DNA of 64,000 bases from Lactobacillus crispatus (GTDB taxonomy: Bacteria; Bacillota; Bacilli; Lactobacillales; Lactobacillaceae): contig NZ_CP072197.1 in the NCBI RefSeq assembly GCF_018987235.1, forward strand, positions 806,001 to 870,000, given 5' to 3'. This document shows, piece after piece, positions 44,980-54,496 of the stretch (the first letter of the stretch is position 1; the number at the start of each line of letters is the position of its first letter). Position numbers and translations under genes: made by a program. The notes beneath the pieces were generated by a model. That model ran no database searches. It had not been told where the DNA came from and saw nothing but the letters and a program-made list of their open reading frames with translations.

Positions 44980-46749
44980 ATGAAAAAGGCGAAACTTTTT
45001 GCTGGTATTACACTTTTATCAAGTGTAGCTCTTACTTTAGCTGCTTGTGGTAAATCAGAATCACGTTCTGATGAATCAAAGACAGCTGCTAAATTTAAGG
45101 AAACAGTACCTACTAAGGCTACTAAGAATGGCGGTACTGTTAAGGTTGCTGTTGAAGCTGATACCCCATTTACTGGTATCTTCAACGACGAACTTTCAAC
45201 TTCAGCTACTGATACTGAAGTTATGCAATATGGTGCAGAATCACTTTTTGGTACTGATGATCACTATGTTTTTAACAACAAGGGTGCAGCTACTATCAAG
45301 GTTGATCAAAAGGCTAAGACCGTAACTGTTGAAATTAAGAAGGGCGTTAAGTGGTCAGATGGCAAGCAAGTAACTGCTAAGGACTATGAATACGCTTATG
45401 AAATTATTGCTAACAAAGACACTAAGTCACAACGTTACACTTCAAGTTTAGCTGATTTGGAAGGCTTGCAAGAATATCATGAAGGTAAGTCAAAGACTAT
45501 CTCAGGCTTTGAAATGCCAGATGGCGAAAACGGTCGTAAAGCTGTTCTTCACTTTAAGACGATGAAGCCTGGTATGAACACTTCAGGTAATGGTTACATT
45601 TGGGAAGCTGCTGCTCCTTACCACTACTTGAAAGATGTTAAATTCAAGGACTTAATGTCAAGTGATAAGATTCGTAAGAAGCCATTGTTCTTTGGTGCTT
45701 ACAAATTGCAAAAGGTTGTTCGTGGACAATCAGTAACTTGGGTTCCTAACGAATACTACTACAAGGGTAAGCCAAAGCTTTCAAAGATTACTGCTACAGT
45801 AATTAACCCTAACTCAGTTGCTCAAAGTATTAAGTCAAGAAAGTTTGATGTTACTCAAGTAATCAATTCACAGTGGAAGAACATTAAGAATACTAAGGGC
45901 GTTAACTTTATCGCTAAGATTCCACTACAATACTCATACTTAGGCTTTAAGGGTGGTAAGTGGGATGCCAAGAAGGGCGAAAACGTAATGGACAAGAATT
46001 CTAAGATGAATAACAAGGCCTTACGTCAAGCAATTGGTTACGGTATGAACGTTGACCAAGTTTACAAGCGTTACTCATTTGGTTTATCATTCAGAGTTCC
46101 AACTTTGATTCCAAAACAATTTGGTGATTACTTTGACAAGGATATTAAGGGTTACACTTACAATATTAAGAAGGGTAATGAAATCTTGGATAAGGCTGGC
46201 TTCAAGAAGAAGGGTACTTATCGTGTACAACCTAATGGCAAGCCTTTAACTATTCGTTTAGCTGCTATGACTGGTAGTTCAACTAAAGAGCCAATCGTTC
46301 AAAACTACATCCAACAATGGAAGAAGATGGGCTTGAACGTTAAGTTAACTAGTGGTCGTTTGATTGAATTCAATTCATTCTACGACAAGGTTCAAAACGA
46401 TGATCCATCAGTTGACATGTTTATTGGTGCATGGTCACTTTCAAGTGAACCATCACCAAACGACCTTTATAGTAAGACTGCTCCAATGAACTACTCACGT
46501 TTCGTAACCCCTGAAAACACCAAGCTACTTAACGAAATGGATTCACAAAAGGCCTTTAACCACAAGTACAGAGTAGAGAAGTTCCATGAATGGCAAAAGT
46601 ACATGTTTGATGAAGCTTACGTAATTCCTGTGGCTAATAGTTATTCAATTACTGCCGTTAACAAGAAGCTTACTGGTTACTCACTTAAGCCATCGGATTC
46701 AATGGGTAATGGTTTCCCTAACTGGTACAATGTTGCTTACGCTAAGTAA
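44980..46749 (+). CDS. oppA: Oligopeptide-binding lipoprotein OppA (second copy)
   Basis: The protein has 589 residues from ATG 44980, with ggagga at 44965-44970. The lipoprotein signal ends LTLAACGKS, with lipidated Cys at residue 23. The SBP_bac_5 domain covers the rest and is complete to WYNVAYAK. It is highly similar along its length to the interrupted first copy (for example WSDGKQVTAKD, FSKIT/LDKIT, VQPNGKPLTI, AWSLSSEPSPNDLY), so the pair arose by duplication. It delivers peptides to OppBCDF. With the first copy broken, it is probably the only working binding protein of this locus. Confidence 0.96.
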   Translation: MKKAKLFAGITLLSSVALTLAACGKSESRSDESKTAAKFKETVPTKATKNGGTVKVAVEADTPFTGIFNDELSTSATDTEVMQYGAESLFGTDDHYVFNNKGAATIKVDQKAKTVTVEIKKGVKWSDGKQVTAKDYEYAYEIIANKDTKSQRYTSSLADLEGLQEYHEGKSKTISGFEMPDGENGRKAVLHFKTMKPGMNTSGNGYIWEAAAPYHYLKDVKFKDLMSSDKIRKKPLFFGAYKLQKVVRGQSVTWVPNEYYYKGKPKLSKITATVINPNSVAQSIKSRKFDVTQVINSQWKNIKNTKGVNFIAKIPLQYSYLGFKGGKWDAKKGENVMDKNSKMNNKALRQAIGYGMNVDQVYKRYSFGLSFRVPTLIPKQFGDYFDKDIKGYTYNIKKGNEILDKAGFKKKGTYRVQPNGKPLTIRLAAMTGSSTKEPIVQNYIQQWKKMGLNVKLTSGRLIEFNSFYDKVQNDDPSVDMFIGAWSLSSEPSPNDLYSKTAPMNYSRFVTPENTKLLNEMDSQKAFNHKYRVEKFHEWQKYMFDEAYVIPVANSYSITAVNKKLTGYSLKPSDSMGNGFPNWYNVAYAK

Positions 46750-46768
46750 AGTGATTGCTTAGAACTAC

Positions 46769-46806
46769 AAAAGACTGTTTCTAAATTTTAGAAGCAGTCT
46801 TTTTTC
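46769..46806 (+). terminator. Rho-independent terminator of the second oppA
   Basis: A long stem, aaaagactg-ttctaaa (46769-46785) with tttagaag-cagtctttt (46786-46802), is followed by T. Confidence 0.88.
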
Positions 46807-46823
46807 TGTGACCCGAAAACTGG

Positions 46824-46829
46824 TATAAT
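46824..46829 (+). promoter_or_regulatory. Extended -10 promoter of rnc-smc-ftsY
   Basis: TGGTATAAT gives a perfect TATAAT with an upstream TG. No good -35 is seen at the right distance. It lies 27 bases before the rnc start. Confidence 0.55.
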
Positions 46830-46855
46830 TTATAGGTATAAAAAGGGGCATTTTT

Positions 46856-47545
46856 ATGGTAAGTACAAAGTTTTTAAAAAAATTAAAAGACGATTATAAT
46901 ATCGAATTTAACAATGAAAAGCTATTAGAAGAAGCATTTACGCATTCTTCATATTCAAATGAACATCCCAATGATGGAATTCGCGATTATGAAAAGCTCG
47001 AATTTCTTGGGGATGCTGTGCTAGAATTAGCCATTTCAAATTATGTTTATCTTCATTATCCTAAATTGAATGAAGGTGAATTAACTCGTTTGAGATCAAA
47101 TATTGTACGGACTGAAGGTTTTTCAGAATTTGCAATTGAATGTGGTTTCCAAGATGAGATTCACTTAGGTAATGGTGAAGAAAAAGCTGGAGCACGTCAT
47201 CGTAAAACTTTGCTGGAAGATGTATTTGAAGCTTTCAATGGGGCACTTTTCCTTGATCAAGGGATGCCAGCAGTTGAACATTTTTTGCATTTAACAGTTT
47301 ATCCATTGATTGATAAGGGTGAATTCGATGATTCACGCGACTATAAGACTGACTTGCAGGAAGTATTGCAGCAAGATGGTCCTGTGAATATCGAATACAC
47401 CGTTATTAGTGAATCTCAATTACCTTCACACTTTGTTGTTGAACTAAAAATTAACGGAAAAGTTGAATCAAAAGGTGAGGGTCACAATAAGAAAGCAGCT
47501 GAACAACAAGCTGCTAAGGTCGCTTTACAAAAATTAGAAAAATAA
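46856..47545 (+). CDS. rnc: Ribonuclease III
   Basis: The protein has 229 residues. The RNase III signature is YEKLEFLGDAVLELAIS, with the second metal site near LLEDVFEAFNGALFLD. The C-terminal double-strand RNA-binding domain has VELKINGKVESKGEG and KKAAEQQAAKVAL. It cuts rRNA precursors and structured RNA. It is first of the conserved rnc-smc-ftsY cluster. Confidence 0.97.
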   Translation: MVSTKFLKKLKDDYNIEFNNEKLLEEAFTHSSYSNEHPNDGIRDYEKLEFLGDAVLELAISNYVYLHYPKLNEGELTRLRSNIVRTEGFSEFAIECGFQDEIHLGNGEEKAGARHRKTLLEDVFEAFNGALFLDQGMPAVEHFLHLTVYPLIDKGEFDDSRDYKTDLQEVLQQDGPVNIEYTVISESQLPSHFVVELKINGKVESKGEGHNKKAAEQQAAKVALQKLEK

Positions 47546-47557
47546 GGGGATGAAAAA

Positions 47558-50500
47558 GTGCCATTAACAGAATTAGTGCTCGATGGTTTTAAATCATTCG
47601 CTGATAAGACAACTATTCATTTTGATGATGGAATTACCGGAATCGTTGGTCCTAATGGTTCGGGGAAAAGTAACATTACTGAAGCCGTACGTTGGGTAAT
47701 GGGTGAATCCAGTGCTAAGTCACTACGTGGAACGAATATGAAGGATGTCATCTTTGCCGGTAGTCAATTTCGCAAGCCGCTCAATAAGGCGGAAGTTACT
47801 TTAGTTTTTGATAATAAAGAGCGTGAGTTGGCTTTTGATTCAGATCAGGTCTCAATTACTAGAAGATTTCTGCGATCAGGTGACAGTGAATTTTTAATTA
47901 ATAATCAGCAAGTGCGGATGCGAGATGTGCGGACACTCTTTCTTGATTCTGGAATTTCACCTAATAGCCTAGCGATTATTTCTCAGGGACGAGTTGATCA
48001 GATCTTAAATTCTCGTCCTGAACAAAGAAGAGTAATCTTTGAAGAAGCTGCTGGTGTTTTGCATTTTAAACAACAAAAAGAAGCTGCCAAGGCGCAAATG
48101 GAGAAAACCAAGGATAATTTAATTAGAATCAATGACTTGGTTAAAGAACTTGAAGGTCGATTGGAGCCGCTGCATGAGCAAAGTTCGCTGGCTAAAGAAT
48201 ATCAATTTCAAAAGAAGGGACTAGATCAGAAATTAAAAAGTCTATTAGCTTTTGAAATTGAGGATTTAAACCGGCAAAAAGAAGAAGTCCAAAAAGCAGC
48301 AGATAGGAACCAAATCCTGTTAACAAAACTGGATAATGAAGTAAAAGGTTCGCAAAGTGCTGTTTCTGAAAAACGGGCAGAATATCAAAAAATTCAAAAT
48401 GAGCGAGAGCAAACGCAGAGTGAATTATTAAAGCTAAGTGACCAATTATCACAGATCAATACTAACTTGCAGGTCGCACAGCAATCACAACAGTTTAATA
48501 ATTCAACTAGGGTAGAAACTCAACGTCAAGTTGAAGAATTGAAAAATAGCTTGGTTAAGCTAAAGGATGAATTGTCTGAACTGCAGCGGAATAAAAAGCA
48601 ACTTAAGCAGGAGCAAGATGCTTTACAAGAGCAGCATGATCAATTGACTGGTGAATTGCACGATGATCCAGAAGAATTGAGTAAGCGACTAGAAGATTGT
48701 CGTAACGACTATATTCAACTTTTACAAGATCAGGCTACAACTAATAATCAGATTGTTAATCTGAATGCTGAATTAAAACGTAGTCAGGCAGACACTACTT
48801 ATCAAAATAGTGATGTAAGCAAGCAGCTAAACGATGCTCGGACTGAACTGGAAAAGCTGAGAACTGAAGGCAAGCAGCTGACAGTTAAGCGGCAAAAGGA
48901 AAAAGAAAAATTTGCGCAAGTTAATGATCAAAATAATGATTTAACTAAACAGATTAATCAGATTCGGCAAGCCGTTAACGCAGAGCGCAGTCAATTAGAG
49001 AAAGTTGAAGCGCGACATGAAGCTTTAGTAAATATTCAAAAGCGGCATGAGGGTTATTACTACGGTGTACGTAATGTTTTGAATCATCTATCTGATTTCC
49101 CTGGTGTGATCGGGGCTGTGGGTGAATTGATTACATTTCCAGTTGAGCTAGAAGCTGCAATGACAACAGCTCTTGGCGGTGGCGTACAGGATTTGATTAC
49201 TGAAAGCAGAGTTAGTGCTAGGGATGCAATTAATCAATTAAAGCGTAGTCGTAGTGGACGAGCTACTTTTTTACCATTAGATGGCTTGCGTCAATACACT
49301 ATTCCACAGTCAACTATCACTACTTTGCAATCTTTTAGTGGCTTTAAGGGCGTAGCAAGTGATTTAGTTGAAAGTAAAGCCGATCAAGATATTACTGCTG
49401 CGATTAATTATTTGCTGGGTAGTGTGATTATCGTTGATACGATTGATAGTGCAATGTCAATTTCACGTCGAGTTAACCGCTATCGGATTGTTACCTTAGA
49501 TGGCGATGTGATTTCCCCAGGTGGTTCGATGACTGGTGGTCAAAGAAACCAACGTAATAATTCACCACTGCAGACGGCAACTGAAATTAATCAGTTAGAG
49601 AAGCAATTACAGACTTTACGACAAAATTTGGCTGAAGATCAAGAACGGTTAGATGAGCTAGTTACTCAAGGTGAAAAAGTTGCGGCTAAATTGCAACAAC
49701 TGCGTGATACTTTGCAGGAGACTAATCAAGCGATTAATGAAGCTGCTATTTCTTTCCAAAATCAAGAAAAGGAAGTAAAGCGGCTAACTGATGCTAATAG
49801 TTTATATAAATCTCGAGTAAAAGAACAACAAGATCGGATTGCTGCTTTAAAGAAAGAAATCACTCAGGCTAATGATCAGCAGGAACAATTGGCTAAGCAA
49901 AATGAAGTACAAAAGGGCAAAATGAATTACTTGCAAGAAAAGATTAAGAACTTCAATAGCTTAAGTCAACGTGTACAAGAGGAATTATCAAAGCTTGATC
50001 CTCAAATTGCAGTTTATACTAATAAGTTGGAAAACTTAGCTAGTCAGGAAAAAGAAAAAAATAGTCAGATCACTAATAATCAGAAGCAAACTGATAGCTT
50101 AGAGCAGAAATTAACTGAATTAAGTCAAAATGGTGAATTATCAGTTAAGAAGAATTCTGATTTACAAACGCAAAAAGCTGAAATTAAGCAAAAGAATGAA
50201 ACTCTGCAAAAGAAGCTGAATGAACTTAGTGCGCAATTAGGACAAGTTGATGCGCAGATTAATCAACTTGACCAAGTTGCCAGTCGTAATTATGATTTAC
50301 GCAAAGATGCAGCAATTGAACAAGAAGATTACTCAGTAAAGATTGCGAAGTTTAATTCCGCAATTGATCAGCGCTTGTCAACTTTGAGTGAAGAGTATGC
50401 CTTAACGTTTGAAGCTGCTTTAGAGCAAGCAGAAGGCGAAAATACTGAAGAAAAGCGCAATGAACTGGCTAAAAGCGTGAAGTTGCATCGCATGTCAATT

Positions 50501-51127
50501 GAAGATATTGGCCAAGTAAATCTTGATTCTATTCAAGAATATGAAGATGTGAAAAAGCGCTATGACTTTTTGAATGGTCAGCAAAATGACCTGTTAAAAG
50601 CTCGTGATGACCTTGAAAAGTCAATGAACGAGTTAGATGAAGAAGTTAAGACGCGCTTCAAGAGTACCTTTAATCAAGTAGCATCTAGCTTTAAGAGTAT
50701 TTTTCCAGTTGTCTTTGGTGGCGGTAAAGCTAGATTGGAACTCACTGAGCCTAATAATTTGCTAGAAACTGGAATTGAGATTATCGCACAGCCGCCTGGC
50801 AAAAAGCAGCAACGTTTAAGTCTGCTTTCTGGTGGTGAACGCGCGTTAACCGCAATTACTTTGTTGTTTGCCATGTTGCAGGTTAATCCGGTACCATTTT
50901 GTGTACTTGATGAAGTAGAAGCTGCCCTGGATGATGCAAACGTTACTCGTTTTGCGCAATTTTTGCTTAAATACGATATGAAAACCCAATTCATCGTGAT
51001 CACGCATAGACGAGGGACGATGCGGCAGGCTGACCAACTATATGGTGTGGTTATGCAAGAATCTGGCGTTTCGCAAGTATTGTCGGTATCATTAAAAGAA
51101 ATGAAGAATAAAAATGAGGTGAAATAG
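47558..51127 (+). CDS. smc: Chromosome segregation ATPase SMC
   Basis: The protein has 1,189 residues from GTG 47558 (gggga upstream). Walker A is GPNGSGKSN near residue 32. Two long coiled coils flank a hinge (about 505-640: FPGVIGAVGELI, LGGGVQDLITES, GGSMTGGQRNQ). The C-terminal head has LSGGERALTAITLLFA and VLDEVEAALDDANV. With ScpAB it compacts and separates chromosomes. Length and domain order are normal. Confidence 0.97.
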   Translation: MPLTELVLDGFKSFADKTTIHFDDGITGIVGPNGSGKSNITEAVRWVMGESSAKSLRGTNMKDVIFAGSQFRKPLNKAEVTLVFDNKERELAFDSDQVSITRRFLRSGDSEFLINNQQVRMRDVRTLFLDSGISPNSLAIISQGRVDQILNSRPEQRRVIFEEAAGVLHFKQQKEAAKAQMEKTKDNLIRINDLVKELEGRLEPLHEQSSLAKEYQFQKKGLDQKLKSLLAFEIEDLNRQKEEVQKAADRNQILLTKLDNEVKGSQSAVSEKRAEYQKIQNEREQTQSELLKLSDQLSQINTNLQVAQQSQQFNNSTRVETQRQVEELKNSLVKLKDELSELQRNKKQLKQEQDALQEQHDQLTGELHDDPEELSKRLEDCRNDYIQLLQDQATTNNQIVNLNAELKRSQADTTYQNSDVSKQLNDARTELEKLRTEGKQLTVKRQKEKEKFAQVNDQNNDLTKQINQIRQAVNAERSQLEKVEARHEALVNIQKRHEGYYYGVRNVLNHLSDFPGVIGAVGELITFPVELEAAMTTALGGGVQDLITESRVSARDAINQLKRSRSGRATFLPLDGLRQYTIPQSTITTLQSFSGFKGVASDLVESKADQDITAAINYLLGSVIIVDTIDSAMSISRRVNRYRIVTLDGDVISPGGSMTGGQRNQRNNSPLQTATEINQLEKQLQTLRQNLAEDQERLDELVTQGEKVAAKLQQLRDTLQETNQAINEAAISFQNQEKEVKRLTDANSLYKSRVKEQQDRIAALKKEITQANDQQEQLAKQNEVQKGKMNYLQEKIKNFNSLSQRVQEELSKLDPQIAVYTNKLENLASQEKEKNSQITNNQKQTDSLEQKLTELSQNGELSVKKNSDLQTQKAEIKQKNETLQKKLNELSAQLGQVDAQINQLDQVASRNYDLRKDAAIEQEDYSVKIAKFNSAIDQRLSTLSEEYALTFEAALEQAEGENTEEKRNELAKSVKLHRMSIEDIGQVNLDSIQEYEDVKKRYDFLNGQQNDLLKARDDLEKSMNELDEEVKTRFKSTFNQVASSFKSIFPVVFGGGKARLELTEPNNLLETGIEIIAQPPGKKQQRLSLLSGGERALTAITLLFAMLQVNPVPFCVLDEVEAALDDANVTRFAQFLLKYDMKTQFIVITHRRGTMRQADQLYGVVMQESGVSQVLSVSLKEMKNKNEVK

Positions 51128-52426
51128 TTGGGTTTATTTGATCGAATAAAAAAATCACTCTTTGGTAAAAAAGACGAAGAGGATGAAAACAAAAAAGAAG
51201 AAAAACAGACTGAGCAAGAAAATGAAGCTAAGCCTGAATCAGAGGATAATGATCAAGAATCTGAAAAAGTAGTTGATGAAGCTAAATCGAAAACTGAAAC
51301 TACTGATGAAGAAGAACAAACAGTAGAAGCACAAGAAGACTCTGAGGTAGAAGCTGAATCTGGTGATGAAGAAAAAGCAGTAGATTTAGATTCTAAACAA
51401 CAGCCTGAAGAAGTTAAAGTAGAAGAGACTACTGAGACTGAAACAGAAGAACAAGTTGAAGAAACTGAAGTTTCTGATGAGGAGCCAACAGAATCACAAG
51501 AACAGCTTTATGAAAAGGGGCTAGAAAAGACTAACAAGGGATTTGGTGCAAGACTTAACGCCTTTTTTGCCAAGTTTAGAACAGTTGATGAAGATTTCTT
51601 CGATGATCTAGAAGCCTTATTAATTGAATCTGACGTTGGCTATGAAACTGCTGAACAATTAACTGATGAATTGCGTGAAGAGGCTAAATTGCAAAATGCT
51701 AAGTCACGTGATGACTTGAAGCGAGTAATCGTTGAAAAGTTGGTTGACCTTTATGATAAAGGCGGCAATAGCGAAGATGAGCAATTGACGTATAATGCTG
51801 AAGCTAAACCTAACGTTTACCTATTTGTTGGGGTTAATGGTGCAGGTAAAACTACTACAATCGGTAAGTTAGCCAAACGTTTTAAGGATGAAGGAAAGTC
51901 AGTAATTTTAGCTGCGGCCGATACCTTTAGAGCGGGTGCCGTTGAACAGCTAGTTGAATGGGGAAAACGTGTTGACGTACCCGTAGTTACTGGTAAAGAA
52001 AAGGCTGATCCTGCTTCTGTTGTTTATGATGCAACTGAACGGGCAATCAGGGAAAAAGCTGACTATCTTTTAGTCGATACTGCGGGACGCTTGCAAAATA
52101 AGAAGAATTTAATGGCTGAATTGGAAAAAATTCAAAGAACAATCAAGAAGCTTTTACCAGATCAGCCAACAGAAACCTTGCTTGTGTTAGATGGTTCAAC
52201 CGGGCAAAATGCGCTTTTGCAAGCCAAAGACTTTGACAAGACCACCAAATTAACTGGGCTTGTTTTAACTAAGTTGGACGGCTCATCTAAGGGTGGGGTA
52301 GTTCTAGCTATCCGTAACGAAATGAATTTGCCGGTTAAATTGGTTGGCTTAGGTGAGAGAGCTGAAGACTTAGCTGATTTTGATGCTGCAAATTATGCGA
52401 TCGGTCTTTTCCACGGCTGGGTCTAG
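51128..52426 (+). CDS. ftsY: Signal recognition particle receptor FtsY
   Basis: The protein has 432 residues from the TTG directly after the smc stop (gaggtga upstream). A short basic start (GLFDRIKKSLFGKK) is followed by a very acidic, low-complexity A domain (about 13-126, Glu/Asp-rich). The NG GTPase domain has GVNGAGKTTTIGKLAK, DTAGRLQNK, LTKLDGSSKGG and the C-terminal GLGERAEDLADFD. It docks SRP-ribosome complexes at the membrane. Its partner Ffh is encoded at 59089. Confidence 0.97.
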   Translation: MGLFDRIKKSLFGKKDEEDENKKEEKQTEQENEAKPESEDNDQESEKVVDEAKSKTETTDEEEQTVEAQEDSEVEAESGDEEKAVDLDSKQQPEEVKVEETTETETEEQVEETEVSDEEPTESQEQLYEKGLEKTNKGFGARLNAFFAKFRTVDEDFFDDLEALLIESDVGYETAEQLTDELREEAKLQNAKSRDDLKRVIVEKLVDLYDKGGNSEDEQLTYNAEAKPNVYLFVGVNGAGKTTTIGKLAKRFKDEGKSVILAAADTFRAGAVEQLVEWGKRVDVPVVTGKEKADPASVVYDATERAIREKADYLLVDTAGRLQNKKNLMAELEKIQRTIKKLLPDQPTETLLVLDGSTGQNALLQAKDFDKTTKLTGLVLTKLDGSSKGGVVLAIRNEMNLPVKLVGLGERAEDLADFDAANYAIGLFHGWV

Positions 52427-52470
52427 TGATAAAGTTAGAGATGTAAATATAGTTTTATAAGGAGAATTTT

Positions 52471-53892
52471 ATGAAAGAATATAGTGCTTGTACTACTATC
52501 TTAGTTGGTAAAAATGCCTCGATTGATGGCACCACTATGATTGCTCGTAATGATGACACTTTTCGTCCAATTACCCCACAAAAGTTCATTATTGAGCCAG
52601 CTCGTCATGGTGAAAAGAAACATATTAAGTCATGGTTAAACAAGTTTGAAATGGACTTGCCAGAAGATGCGCAACGTGTACCAGCTGTTCCTAATGTTGA
52701 TTACAAGCATCGTGGTTACTACGATGAAAGTGGAATTAACCAAGAAAACGTTGCAATGTCATGTACTGAATCAACTTATGGTAATGAGAGAACTTTAGCA
52801 TTTGATCCACTTGTTAAAGATGGATTAGATGAAGACTGCATGCAGACTTCTGTTTTGCCATACATTCATTCAGCTCGTGATGGTGTGCAATATTTAGGTA
52901 AGTTAATTGCTAAGTACGGTTCACCAGCTGGTAACTCAGTTTTATTCAGTGATAAAGATGAAATTTGGTACATGGAAATTGTTACAGGTCACCACTGGGT
53001 AGCTGAGCGCATTCCAGATGATTGTTACGCTGCAACTGGTAATCGAGTTGCGATTGAACAAGTTGACTTTGATAATCCTGATTACTTCATGTGGAGTGAA
53101 GGTATTCAAGAATTTGTTGAAGAACACCATTTGAACCCAGATCATGAAGGCTGGAACTTCCGTCATATTTTTGGTACCTATACTGAACAAGATCGTCACT
53201 ACAACACCAACCGTCAATGGTATATTCAAAAATTGTTCAATCCCGAAATTGAACAAGACCCACAAGATGGCGATATTCCATTTATTCGTAAGGCAGCTAA
53301 GAAGATCACTAAGGAAGATATTCAATTTGCTTTAGGTTCACACTACCAAGATACCCCGTATGATCCATTTGGTAAGGGTACGGATGAAGAAAAACATCGC
53401 TACCGTCCAATCGGTTTGAACCGTACGCAAAATGCTCATATTTTGCAAATTAGAAGTGATGTTCCAGCAGATCGTGCGGCTATTATGTGGTTATGTATTG
53501 GTGGTCCAACTTTCACTCCATTTGTACCATTCTTTGCTAATATGAATGATACTGATCCTTCATATAACAATACCTCAATGGATTACAATATGAATGATGC
53601 ATGGTGGTATTACAAGTCATTTGCAGCTATCGTTGAAAGTCATTACCCACAATTTGTTCAGCTTGATACTACTTATTTAACTGAACTTAACCGCTACTTC
53701 AGAGGTCGAGTTGAAGAAATTATTGCTGGTGCAGAAGGTAAATCAGGTGATGAGTTAACTGAATATTTGACTAAGGAAAATCAAAAGACTGTTGCCCATA
53801 CTCGTAAGGAAACTGAAAAGCTTTGGGGTCAAATGATGATTGAATCAATCAACATGTCCAAACTTACTTTCAATATGGATGAAAATCTTTAA
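52471..53892 (+). CDS. pepD: C69-family dipeptidase (PepD/PepDA)
   Basis: The protein has 473 residues, close to L. helveticus PepDA in length. N-terminal SACTTILVGKNASIDGT places the nucleophile Cys at residue 7, and ARNDD follows, typical of the Ntn-hydrolase C69 family. Relatives expose this cysteine by cutting off the leader. It splits dipeptides in the cytosol, downstream of Opp uptake. Ribosome site aaggagaa. It is a single gene with its own terminator. Confidence 0.93.
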   Translation: MKEYSACTTILVGKNASIDGTTMIARNDDTFRPITPQKFIIEPARHGEKKHIKSWLNKFEMDLPEDAQRVPAVPNVDYKHRGYYDESGINQENVAMSCTESTYGNERTLAFDPLVKDGLDEDCMQTSVLPYIHSARDGVQYLGKLIAKYGSPAGNSVLFSDKDEIWYMEIVTGHHWVAERIPDDCYAATGNRVAIEQVDFDNPDYFMWSEGIQEFVEEHHLNPDHEGWNFRHIFGTYTEQDRHYNTNRQWYIQKLFNPEIEQDPQDGDIPFIRKAAKKITKEDIQFALGSHYQDTPYDPFGKGTDEEKHRYRPIGLNRTQNAHILQIRSDVPADRAAIMWLCIGGPTFTPFVPFFANMNDTDPSYNNTSMDYNMNDAWWYYKSFAAIVESHYPQFVQLDTTYLTELNRYFRGRVEEIIAGAEGKSGDELTEYLTKENQKTVAHTRKETEKLWGQMMIESINMSKLTFNMDENL

Positions 53893-53899
53893 TAAATTC

Positions 53900-53927
53900 A
53901 AAACAGCTCGAAAAAGGGCTGTTTTTT
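53900..53927 (+). terminator. Rho-independent terminator of pepD
   Basis: aacagct (53902-53908) pairs with ggctgtt (53917-53923), followed by T. Confidence 0.85.
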
Positions 53928-53957
53928 ATAATATGTGAAATGAAAGGAATATAGACA

Positions 53958-54365
53958 ATGGCAGAAGGTATTATTGGCTCATTTTTTACTAAGATTAACA
54001 ATGAAGTTGAAAAACAAATGAATGACGATTTAAAAAAATTTGGTATTAATGCTAATGAACTGGAAATGCTTATTGAATTAAATCATCATCAGCATGGCAA
54101 AACTTTTGAAAAGTTGGCGAAAGAATTGCATGTAACTAATGACAAGGTCAAATCTTTGACAAAAAAATTGGCTGCCAAAGATTTGATTAGGGTCGATGAT
54201 GACACGGTTATTGAAACTGAAGCAGGGAAAGATTTGTGCAAGAAAGTTGAAAAGCACCGTGCAGAAACTGACCAAACTATTACAGGGATGCTCAGTAAAG
54301 ATGAAACTCTTGGCTTGGTTAATGTACTGAAAAAGATGCTTAAGTCGAGTGAAGACAATAAGTAA
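53958..54365 (+). CDS. MarR-like winged-helix transcriptional regulator
   Basis: The protein has 135 residues, all helical with a small wing. The middle helix-turn-helix is GKTFEKLAKELHVTNDKVKSLTKKLAAK, shortened here, and the wing is DLIRVDDDTVIETEAGKDL. Size and layout fit MarR/SlyA-type dimers. The ligand is unknown. It lies directly before an ABC exporter operon with an inverted repeat at its promoter, so it may control that operon (inferred). Ribosome site aaagga. Confidence 0.75.
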   Translation: MAEGIIGSFFTKINNEVEKQMNDDLKKFGINANELEMLIELNHHQHGKTFEKLAKELHVTNDKVKSLTKKLAAKDLIRVDDDTVIETEAGKDLCKKVEKHRAETDQTITGMLSKDETLGLVNVLKKMLKSSEDNK

Positions 54366-54378
54366 TGTAAAATAGTAG

Positions 54379-54412
54379 AACTCCAGAAGTTAATTACTTT
54401 TGGAGTTTTTTT
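54379..54412 (+). terminator. Rho-independent terminator after the MarR-like gene
   Basis: aactccagaagt (54379-54390) pairs with acttttggagtt (54396-54407, one mismatch), followed by T. Confidence 0.88.
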
Positions 54413-54424
54413 ATGCAAAAATTA

Positions 54425-54480
54425 TTGACAAATCTTTAATATAATATTACTGTATTAAGTAAATAGAACAGTAATATTAT
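54425..54480 (+). promoter_or_regulatory. Promoter with 13-bp inverted repeat, candidate operator of the ABC exporter
   Basis: A consensus -35 TTGACA (54425-54430) has a weak -10 at 17 bases (TACTGT, 54448-54453). Perfect inverted arms ATAATATTACTGT (54441-54453) and ACAGTAATATTAT (54468-54480) with a 14-base spacer overlap the -10 and the likely transcription start. A bound repressor would block the promoter. The binding protein is unknown. Confidence 0.6.
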
Positions 54481-54496
54481 TGGTGAAAGGATAAAA

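Noticed and set aside
50674..51192. 172-codon minus-strand frame opposite the smc/ftsY junction
   Set aside because: It lies antisense to conserved Walker B and signature motifs of smc, and no ribosome site or homology is visible.
54440..54445. TATAAT as the -10 of the ABC exporter promoter
   Set aside because: It lies only 9 bases from TTGACA, and no other -35 is found at a usual distance; it is part of the inverted repeat arm.
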